Source: Desulforhopalus sp.
GTDB lineage: Bacteria; Desulfobacterota; Desulfobulbia; Desulfobulbales; Desulfocapsaceae
Direction of reading: 5' to 3'
DNA: 54,660 nucleotides
Assembly: GCA_024710585.1 (NCBI GenBank)
Contig: JANJUM010000130.1
Coordinates: 1 to 54,660 of the forward strand
The notes beneath the pieces are model-generated. The model did not search any database. It worked only from the letters and a program-made list of their open reading frames with translations, and was not told the DNA's origin. Positions 48,775 through 54,660 of the stretch are shown one piece after another. Numbering within the stretch: the first letter of the stretch is position 1; every line of letters starts with the position of its first letter. The translations under genes were made by a program, and so were the position numbers.

Positions 48775-49167
48775 ATGCAACATCCCCTGGAAACGGTCCG
48801 GCTCGACAAATGGTTGTGGGCGGCGCGCTTTTTCAAGACCCGCTCCATGGCCACCGAGGCGGTCTCCGGCGGCAGGGTGCACCTTAACGGCAATCGCAGC
48901 AAGCCGGCGCATCCGCTGCGCGTCGGCGATCGCCTCTCGATAACCATTGGCCCCTACCAGTTCGATGTGCAGGTGCTGGCCCTGAACGAATTGCGCCGCC
49001 CGGCATCTGAGGCGCGGCTGCTCTACGAGGAGTCGGCAGAGAGCATCGCCCAGCGCCAGCGGCAGAGAGAATTGAAGAAGATGGCGGACGGCGGCTTCTC
49101 GGCTCCCGACCGCCGCCCTGGCAAGCGGGACCGCCGCAAGATCAGGGATTTTACCGGAAAGAACTGA
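48775..49167 (+). CDS. S4-domain RNA-binding protein (Hsp15/RqcP-like)
   Basis: A 130-residue basic protein with an S4 domain near the N-terminus: V-R-L-D-K-W-L-W-A-A-R-F-F-K-T-R and S-G-G-R-V-H-L-N-G. The C-terminal 45 residues are Arg/Lys-rich. Hsp15 binds free 50S subunits with stalled peptidyl-tRNA. GTAAGGAG lies before ATG 48775. It precedes the purine genes with 45 bases. Confidence 0.9.
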   Translation: MQHPLETVRLDKWLWAARFFKTRSMATEAVSGGRVHLNGNRSKPAHPLRVGDRLSITIGPYQFDVQVLALNELRRPASEARLLYEESAESIAQRQRQRELKKMADGGFSAPDRRPGKRDRRKIRDFTGKN

Positions 49168-49218
49168 TGGCACGGGGGCTCTTCTCCGGCCACCAACCCC
49201 AGGTATGCGAGTGTGCTT

Positions 49219-49848
49219 ATGGAAAAGATGACGCGGGCGCTGATCAGCCTTACTGACAAGGCCGGCATCGAAGGTTTCGCCAGGGAACTGGCAAAGTTCG
49301 GTGTCGAGATTCTCTCCACCGGCGGCACGGCCGCCAAGCTCCGCGATGCGGGCCTCGCCGTGATCGACGTCTCGGCCTTCACCGGTTTTCCCGAGATGCT
49401 CGACGGCCGGGTCAAGACCCTGCACCCCAGGGTACACGGCGGCATCCTCTTTCAGCGCGGCAACGCCGCGCACCGCGAGCAGTGCCGGGCGCATGACATC
49501 GTGCCCATCGACCTCATCGCCGTCAATCTCTACGCCTTCGAGAAGACGGTGGCCGATCCGGCCTGCAGCCTCGAGACGGCCATCGAGAATATCGATATCG
49601 GCGGGCCGACCATGCTGCGCGCCGCCGCCAAGAATTTCCACGACGTCACCGTCATCGTCGACCCCGCCGACTACCCGCGGGTGCTCTCCGAGATCGCCGC
49701 CAGCGGCAACACCACCCTGGCCACCCGCTTCTACCTGATGAAGAAGGTCTACGCCCTCACCGCCCGCTACGACAGCGCCATTTCGGCCTGGCTGGAGAGC
49801 GTCGATACCGCCGCCAACCCGTTGTTCTCGGAGAAGAAGCAATGTTGA
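49219..49848 (+). CDS. Stand-alone IMP cyclohydrolase (PurH N-terminal domain)
   Basis: A 209-residue MGS-like domain corresponding to residues 1-200 of bifunctional PurH; it closes FAICAR to [23 protein letters not shown] and [17 protein letters not shown] are intact. The AICAR transformylase half is absent. ATG 49219 is preferred; GTG 49213 adds two residues. It overlaps the purN-like gene by 7 bases, so they are coupled. Confidence 0.9.
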   Translation: MEKMTRALISLTDKAGIEGFARELAKFGVEILSTGGTAAKLRDAGLAVIDVSAFTGFPEMLDGRVKTLHPRVHGGILFQRGNAAHREQCRAHDIVPIDLIAVNLYAFEKTVADPACSLETAIENIDIGGPTMLRAAAKNFHDVTVIVDPADYPRVLSEIAASGNTTLATRFYLMKKVYALTARYDSAISAWLESVDTAANPLFSEKKQC

Positions 49849-50429
49849 ACATGGCCGTGTTGCTGTCGGGCAGTGGGCGCACCCTCGACAATTTTCACCA
49901 GCGTATCGGCGAGGGCAGCCTGGCGGCAGACATCAAGGTGGTGATCAGCAATGTCGGCAGCGCCCTGGGCCTGGCCAAGGCGGAGCGCTACGGCTATCCT
50001 GCCTTCCATTGCCGTGACAACCGGGCCATCAACCAGACCCTGGCCAGCTACGACGTCGACATCGTCTGCCTCGCCGGCTACCTCAAGCTCTATGTGCCGC
50101 CCCCGGCCCTGGCGCGGGCGGTGATCAATATCCACCCAGCCCTCATCCCCAGTTTCTGCGGGCCGGGGTATTACGGACACCATGTCCACGAGGCGGTCAA
50201 AAAGCGCGGCTGCACGGTCAGCGGCTGCACCGTGCATTTTGCCGACGGCCTCTACGATAACGGGCCGATCATTCTTCAGCAGTGCGTCGAGCTTGGCTAC
50301 GACGACGATGTCGACACCATCGCCGCCAAGGTCTTTGCCGTCGAGTGCCAGGCCTTTCCCGAGGCGATCAACCGCGTCGACAGGCTGGGCATCGACTATT
50401 TCTGGCAGCGGGTGGGAGGTGAGCGATGA
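49842..50429 (+). CDS. purN: PurN-like phosphoribosylglycinamide formyltransferase
   Basis: A 195-residue formyl-THF-dependent transformylase. The catalytic Asn and His are in [10 protein letters not shown], and the catalytic Asp in the [13 protein letters not shown] stretch; the V-H-E-A-V loop matches the Gram-positive-type PurN. The likely substrate is GAR, giving FGAR. Its coupling to an IMP cyclohydrolase lacking the AICAR-transformylase half raises another possibility, that it contributes formyl transfer to AICAR (inference). Confidence 0.9.
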   Translation: MLNMAVLLSGSGRTLDNFHQRIGEGSLAADIKVVISNVGSALGLAKAERYGYPAFHCRDNRAINQTLASYDVDIVCLAGYLKLYVPPPALARAVINIHPALIPSFCGPGYYGHHVHEAVKKRGCTVSGCTVHFADGLYDNGPIILQQCVELGYDDDVDTIAAKVFAVECQAFPEAINRVDRLGIDYFWQRVGGER

Positions 50430-50956
50430 ACAGACGTCTGGTGATGAGCGCTGCAGATATTGACCTCGCTATTCAGCGCATCGCCCTGCAGATTCTCGAG
50501 AGGAACCATGACGGCGGCTCCCTGGCCCTGGTCGGCATCCATACCTGCGGGGTCTACGTGGCGCGGCGCATCCACGAGAAGCTGACAGCGCGGCTCGGCG
50601 CCGCGCCGGCCTTCGGCTCGCTGGACATCAACCTCTATCGCGACGACTGGAGCCTGCGCAGCCAGAACCCGGTGGTCAAGACCACCGACATCCCCTTCGT
50701 CGTCGACGACACCAACCTGGTGCTGGTCGACGACGTCATCTTCACCGGACGCACCATCCGCGCCGCCATGGACGCGATCATCGACTATGGCCGGCCGCGC
50801 ACCATCCAGCTCGCTGCCCTGGTGGATCGTGGCGGCCGCGAGCTGCCCATCCAGCCGGACTGTGTCGGCCTGGCGGTGGGCATCCTCCCTGACGAGCGCA
50901 TCCGCGTGCTCCTCGACCCGCAGGGGAGTGCCGGCGAGGTGGTGCTGGAGAGCTGA
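50426..50956 (+). CDS. pyrR: Pyrimidine regulatory protein PyrR
   Basis: A 176-residue phosphoribosyltransferase-fold protein. The PRPP loop is L-V-L-V-D-D-V-I-F-T-G-R-T-I-R-A-A. PyrR binds pyr mRNA in Gram-positives to cause attenuation and has uracil phosphoribosyltransferase activity; in proteobacteria only the enzyme role may apply. The start overlaps the purN-like stop (ATGA) and the stop overlaps the U32 start. No pyr biosynthetic gene adjoins it. Confidence 0.92.
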   Translation: MNRRLVMSAADIDLAIQRIALQILERNHDGGSLALVGIHTCGVYVARRIHEKLTARLGAAPAFGSLDINLYRDDWSLRSQNPVVKTTDIPFVVDDTNLVLVDDVIFTGRTIRAAMDAIIDYGRPRTIQLAALVDRGGRELPIQPDCVGLAVGILPDERIRVLLDPQGSAGEVVLES

Positions 50957-53154
50957 TGGCACAAGTGGAACTCCTTGCCCCGGCGGGCAGCGTCGAGACC
51001 TTTCTCGCCGCCCTCGACGGCGGTGCCGACGCCATCTATGTCGGCGCCCCCGCCTTTAACGCCCGCAACCTCTCCCGCGATCTGCGCCTCGAAGAGATCG
51101 CGGCGATGATCGGCCACTGCCATCGTCTCGGCAAGAAGCTCTTTGTCGCCGCCAACAGCTTGGTGCTGGAAGAAGAGCTGCCGCAGCTTCTGGAACTGCT
51201 TGCCCTCCTGCGCGAACTGCGCCCCGACGGGCTGATCGTCCAGGATCTCGGCCTGCTGCGTCTCGCCAGACGCCACTTCCCCGAGTTGCCCCTTCATGCC
51301 TCGACCCTGATGTTTGCCCATAACCACGAGGCGGTCCAGGCCTTGGCCGCCCTCGGCTGCCGCCGCGTGGTGCTGGCGCGGGAGCTGACCTTGAAGGAGA
51401 TCGCCGCCATCGCTCAGCGCCGCGGCGACACCGAGCTCGAGGTCTTTATCCACGGGGCGATGTGCTTTTCCTATTCAGGGCTCTGCCTGTTCTCATCCTA
51501 TCTCGGCGGCAAGAGCGGCTTGCGCGGCCGCTGCGTGCAGCCATGCCGGCGTGGCTATGGCGAGATGGGCCGCGGCCGCGCCGACCGCGAAGGGGCCAGC
51601 CGCTACCTCTTCTCGATGAACGACCTCAGTGCCCTCGACGTCCTTGGCGAGCTGATCGATACCGGCATCACCTCCCTCAAGATCGAAGGGCGGCAGCGTT
51701 CGGCCACCTATGTCGAGCAGGTCGTTGGCGCCTATCGCCTGGTGCTCGACGCCACCGCCGAAGGCCGGCACGAGGCGGTGGCCGCCGCTCGCCTCAGGAT
51801 CGAGCGGGCCATGAGCCGCCGCACCGGCAGCGGCTATTTCCTCTCGCCGCAACCGGCGGAAGCCATCACCCCCTATCATTCCGGTAATCTCGGCGTGCAC
51901 CTCGGGCGCTTTTCGACGGTTAGGCAGGGAGGCGGCGAGCAGGTCTGCCGCCTGGTGCTGAAGAGCGGCCTGTGCGTTGGCGACCGACTGCGGCTGCACC
52001 GTGAGCCTTCGGGGGAGAGGGTCGCCTTCCGCGTCAGGAGCATGTTTGTCGGCGCAGGCCTCGCCGAGCGCGCCGAAGCGGGCGACAAGGTCTCCCTGGC
52101 CCTGCCTGCGGGGTTTTCCATGGCCAGCGACAGCCATGTCGAGGTCTACAAGGTCGACGGCGGCGAGAGCGGCCCCTCGCCGAGCATGGCGGGGACCAGC
52201 GAGGCAGCCGCCCACCTGGTGGCGATACGCCGACGCATCGCCCGGCCACTGGGTGCACTGCTGGCCGCCTACGCCCCGCCGCCCTCGAGCGTTCCTGAGG
52301 CACCCGCTGCCGGGCAGGGCCGCAAGGGCGGAGGGGAGAGGCGGCGACCGGCGCTGCAGACGTGGCTGAAGACCGATTCGCTGAAGATCATCCTCGACCG
52401 CAGCTTCACCCCCGACCGCTACGTGCTGCCCCTGTCGCGGCAGCTCCTCGCCCAGGTGGCGGCCATCAGGGCCGGCCTGGGGCGCAACGTGCGTTCGGTG
52501 GTCTGGGCCCTGCCGCCGCTGATCAGCGAGGGAGAACTGGCGCGCTATCGGCGGCAGATTACCGTGCTGCTCCGCTCCGGCTTTCGCCTCTTCCAACTCG
52601 GCCATATCAGCCAGGCGGCGCTCTTTGCCGGGGAAAAGGCGCAGCTCTACGCCGACTACACCTGCAACCTCGCCAACCGCGAGGCCATGGCCATGGCCGC
52701 CGGCCTCGGATTGGCCGGGGCGCAGGCCTCCATCGAGCTCGATCGCCAGGCGCTCGCCGCACTGCTTGCCGGGGTCGCCGGCGAAGCGGCGCCCGACGAG
52801 GAGGGGCGGCGACGCCGGCTGGCGGTGGGGCTGACCGTCTTCGGCAGCCCGGCCCTGTTCACCTCGCGTCTCGCCCCGGCGCACTTCCATTTCCAGCGGC
52901 AGATCCGCAGCCCGAAAAACGAGCTTTATCAGCTAAAGAAAGTCGACGGCGGCAGCATCGTCGTCGCCGACAAGCCCTTTTCCCTGCTTCCCTTTCGGGA
53001 AGAGTTGCGCGACCTCGGTCTCGATTACGCGGTGGTCGACATCACCGGCATGGCGCCTTCGTCCCGTACCCTCGAGGAGCTGCGCGAGCGCCTCGCCAAC
53101 AGCGGCCGCTATGGCAAGCTGCCGACCTTCAACTACCTGGGCAAACTCTTGTAG
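50956..53154 (+). CDS. Long peptidase U32 family protein
   Basis: A 732-residue U32 protein. The N-terminal 330 residues are the U32 barrel (V-E-L-L-A-P-A-G-S-V-E-T at 3-14, signature E-L-E-V-F-I-H-G-A-M-C-F-S-Y-S-G near 157), followed by C-V-Q-P-C-R-R. The remaining 400 residues hold a beta-rich middle and a second barrel-like end (R-Q-I-R-S-P-K-N-E). The architecture resembles long U32 proteins such as RlhA, which hydroxylates 23S rRNA C2501. It starts on the last base of the pyrR stop, so it is coupled, which is unusual. Confidence 0.88.
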   Translation: MAQVELLAPAGSVETFLAALDGGADAIYVGAPAFNARNLSRDLRLEEIAAMIGHCHRLGKKLFVAANSLVLEEELPQLLELLALLRELRPDGLIVQDLGLLRLARRHFPELPLHASTLMFAHNHEAVQALAALGCRRVVLARELTLKEIAAIAQRRGDTELEVFIHGAMCFSYSGLCLFSSYLGGKSGLRGRCVQPCRRGYGEMGRGRADREGASRYLFSMNDLSALDVLGELIDTGITSLKIEGRQRSATYVEQVVGAYRLVLDATAEGRHEAVAAARLRIERAMSRRTGSGYFLSPQPAEAITPYHSGNLGVHLGRFSTVRQGGGEQVCRLVLKSGLCVGDRLRLHREPSGERVAFRVRSMFVGAGLAERAEAGDKVSLALPAGFSMASDSHVEVYKVDGGESGPSPSMAGTSEAAAHLVAIRRRIARPLGALLAAYAPPPSSVPEAPAAGQGRKGGGERRRPALQTWLKTDSLKIILDRSFTPDRYVLPLSRQLLAQVAAIRAGLGRNVRSVVWALPPLISEGELARYRRQITVLLRSGFRLFQLGHISQAALFAGEKAQLYADYTCNLANREAMAMAAGLGLAGAQASIELDRQALAALLAGVAGEAAPDEEGRRRRLAVGLTVFGSPALFTSRLAPAHFHFQRQIRSPKNELYQLKKVDGGSIVVADKPFSLLPFREELRDLGLDYAVVDITGMAPSSRTLEELRERLANSGRYGKLPTFNYLGKLL

Positions 53155-53185
53155 AGCAGGCGGAAAAGGCGCTTCAGGGGCCTGT

Positions 53186-54283
53186 TCAGTTGCTTTTCTG
53201 GTTCTTGCCTTCGTCCATGCGGCGCATGCCTTCCATGAGCAGCTTCATGAAGAAGCCAATCTCCGGGGTGGAGAAGTCTTCCGGAGCGATGCCGGGGGTG
53301 AAGCGGAAGCGCCCCGACTTCTCCTTGAGGATCTGGTAGAAGGCGAGGTCGCCGACATGTTCACCGTACTTGGCCTTGATTAGCGACCCCTGGCGGAAGG
53401 AGAAACGGGCGGTGCCGCGGGTCAGGTCGGTGATGGTGAGGATGCCGGTCTTGCTGTTCATGTTGAGAGTCTGGAAGAGCGCCTCGGCGGGGATCTCGGC
53501 GAGGTTGCCGGTCATCCCCGAGCTGAGGTCCTCGGCGCGGATGCGGTTCGACTTGATCAGCCGTTCCGCCATGAGGCGTGAGAAATAGAGCTGGATGGCC
53601 GGGTAGATATCGAGGATCTTCTGGAAGTTCGGCTGGTTGATATGGAGAATGGTGCTCGCCTCCTTGACCTGGATGGTGGCGTTGACGCAATCGTTGCAGA
53701 TCAGGCTCATTTCGCCGAAGACCTCGCCGCGGTCAAGGGTCGAGATGACGATGCCGGCGTCGTTGAGGACATTGACGCTGCCCGAGACGATGATGAAAAA
53801 GCGCCCGCCCGGGTCGCCCTTTCTGATGACGATGTCGCCGGGCTTGTACTTGTTGATCTTGAAGTAGCTGATGACCGTCTCGAGGTGCTTTTCGTCGATA
53901 TTCTTGAAAAAGGAGAAACTGCTCAGCAGGTGCATCATCGAGCCCAGCTCTTCGCTGAGCGTGCCGCCGCCGTTTTTGAGGAGGTGCTCATCCTTGCTGT
54001 GCTCGAGCTTGACCGAGCCGGTGCAGCCGCTGCAGCTGATCATGCATACCGGGATCTTGTCGGCGCGTTCGTACTGGATGACGATCTTGCCGAGGTCTCC
54101 ATCGAGGATCTTGCAGACCTTGCGATCCAAGGGGAACTTGACGATCGTGGTGGTGATGAAGCTGTTTTCGTTCTCGCTGGACAGGGGTACGGCGATGCCG
54201 GAGAGTTCGAAGACATCGCCGTACTGGTAGAGCGGGCAGCTGCGGTTTTCGACGATGCGAAAGAGGATCTTGGGGAAACCCAT
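53186..54283 (-). CDS. Cyclic-nucleotide-binding domain protein with C-terminal DUF4388-like region
   Basis: A 365-residue signalling protein. An N-terminal region has a cysteine group C-M-I-S-C-S-G-C; a central cNMP-binding domain (about 145-255) has G-D-I-V-I-R-K-G-D, F-F-I-I-V-S-G-S-V and G-E-V-F-G-E-M-S-L; the C-terminal 100 residues look like DUF4388 (G-I-L-T-I-T-D-L, A-R-F-S-F-R-Q-G-S-L-I-K-A). It has no helix-turn-helix, so it is probably not a transcription factor. ATG 54283 is chosen over the one at 54328. Confidence 0.8.
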   Translation of the reverse strand: MGFPKILFRIVENRSCPLYQYGDVFELSGIAVPLSSENENSFITTTIVKFPLDRKVCKILDGDLGKIVIQYERADKIPVCMISCSGCTGSVKLEHSKDEHLLKNGGGTLSEELGSMMHLLSSFSFFKNIDEKHLETVISYFKINKYKPGDIVIRKGDPGGRFFIIVSGSVNVLNDAGIVISTLDRGEVFGEMSLICNDCVNATIQVKEASTILHINQPNFQKILDIYPAIQLYFSRLMAERLIKSNRIRAEDLSSGMTGNLAEIPAEALFQTLNMNSKTGILTITDLTRGTARFSFRQGSLIKAKYGEHVGDLAFYQILKEKSGRFRFTPGIAPEDFSTPEIGFFMKLLMEGMRRMDEGKNQKSN

Positions 54284-54453
54284 CTGCTGTTCCTGGGGCT
54301 GGGGAGTGCCGGGGACTGCGGCGGGCAAGGGACAAGCCCCAGTGTCCGCCGGCCGTTTCCTGTTCTCGATTCTTGAGCTTAGCCGATGGCTGCGGCCGGT
54401 GTCAAATTTTCACGCCGCTCAGGTGGGCATACATCAGTTCCAGATGATAATTG

Positions 54454-54482
54454 TTGACTTCTTTCTGTCGTTACAGTATATA
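54454..54482 (+). promoter_or_regulatory. Sigma-70 promoter for rpsT
   Basis: -35 TTGACT (54454-54459), 17 bases, -10 TATATA (54477-54482), about 110 bases before rpsT. The 315-base gap 54284-54598 holds this and the AT-rich leader; no gene seen. Confidence 0.7.
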
Positions 54483-54598
54483 TCTCAGTCTTTCGTGGAA
54501 AAATGTTCCGTGCCGCTTTCCGCTTGCCCCGGTCGCGGCCACCAACTCGACCGTACAGGTTTTTCTAGTAATGATATATTCTCGGGAGGAGAATCTAC

Positions 54599-54660
54599 GT
54601 GGCTAATCATAAATCCGCTGAAAAGAGAAGTCGTCAGGCCCAGGCGCAGCGTCTGCGCAA
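54599..54660 (+). CDS. rpsT: 30S ribosomal protein S20 (5' end)
   Basis: The first 20 codons of rpsT: a GTG start, then A-N-H-K-S-A-E-K-R-S-R-Q-A, the S20 N-terminus. S20 binds 16S rRNA early in 30S assembly. GGGAGGAG (54584-54591) lies 7 bases before the GTG. The gene continues beyond the window. A non-ATG start is also known for rpsT elsewhere and may limit expression. Confidence 0.92.
   Translation, partial: MANHKSAEKRSRQAQAQRLR

Overview
High-GC chromosomal DNA from what is probably a Desulfobacterota (deltaproteobacterial) bacterium. The inference rests on the mix of a tetraheme class III type cytochrome, a two-iron desulfoferrodoxin, a rubredoxin, ResB/CcsB cytochrome c maturation, a DAC-domain protein, and a selenoprotein-like gene. 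I could not test genus level. The window is almost entirely core metabolism in short operons; I saw no prophage, insertion sequence, CRISPR array, rRNA or tRNA gene.

Layout. 1-2916 (+): end of a zinc-ribbon gene, a double zinc-ribbon protein, a TadA-like deaminase and a radical SAM protein, tightly packed. 2920-4151 (-): tatB-tatC. 4603-12572 (+): purA, rpoZ, dnaJ, moaC, a DksA/TraR zinc-finger protein, galT, a single-domain response regulator, a FolE2-family protein with an altered active site, and glyS. 12745-15554 (-): tetraheme cytochrome, ccsB, resB. 15993-16547 (+): rpmB and a small unknown gene. 16558-18003 (-): a diadenylate-cyclase-domain protein. 18235-21861 (+): UDP-glucose dehydrogenase, GDP-mannose dehydratase and GDP-fucose synthase for surface sugars. 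21999-23327 (-): an unknown protein with faint RelA/SpoT resemblance. 23567-26829 (+): an iron alcohol dehydrogenase of possible KdnB type, azlC-azlD, mutY. 26957-30147 (-): lrp-like regulator, PLP decarboxylase, and an in-frame nth-xth fusion. 30397-31882 (+): lactonase-like MBL hydrolase and a GT2 glycosyltransferase. 32035-34254 (-): fumC-type lyase and desulfoferrodoxin. 34602-40447 (+): DOMON protein, SCO, A2-type heme-copper oxidase subunits I-III-IV-II, ctaB, then a selenoprotein-like thioredoxin-fold gene. 40605-47109 (-): rubredoxin, an FAD dehydrogenase broken by a stop codon, recA, cinA, mtaB, mnmA. 47271-53154 (+): U32 protein, S4 protein, a stand-alone IMP cyclohydrolase, purN-like, pyrR, a long U32 protein. 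53186-54283 (-): cNMP-binding protein; 54599 onward (+): start of rpsT.

The most interesting point is at 40109-40447. The reading frame of ctaB stops at a TGA (40142-40144), yet the same frame carries on as an ArsC-like domain, and TGA occupies the first position of a U-x-x-C redox motif. A perfect 7-bp hairpin with a G-rich loop follows at the spacing expected of a bacterial SECIS element. Other notable points are the nth-xth fusion with an internal ribosome binding site, the FolE2-family protein without its catalytic Cys and His, the CxC rubredoxin, and a self-overlapping operator/promoter in front of the lrp-like gene.
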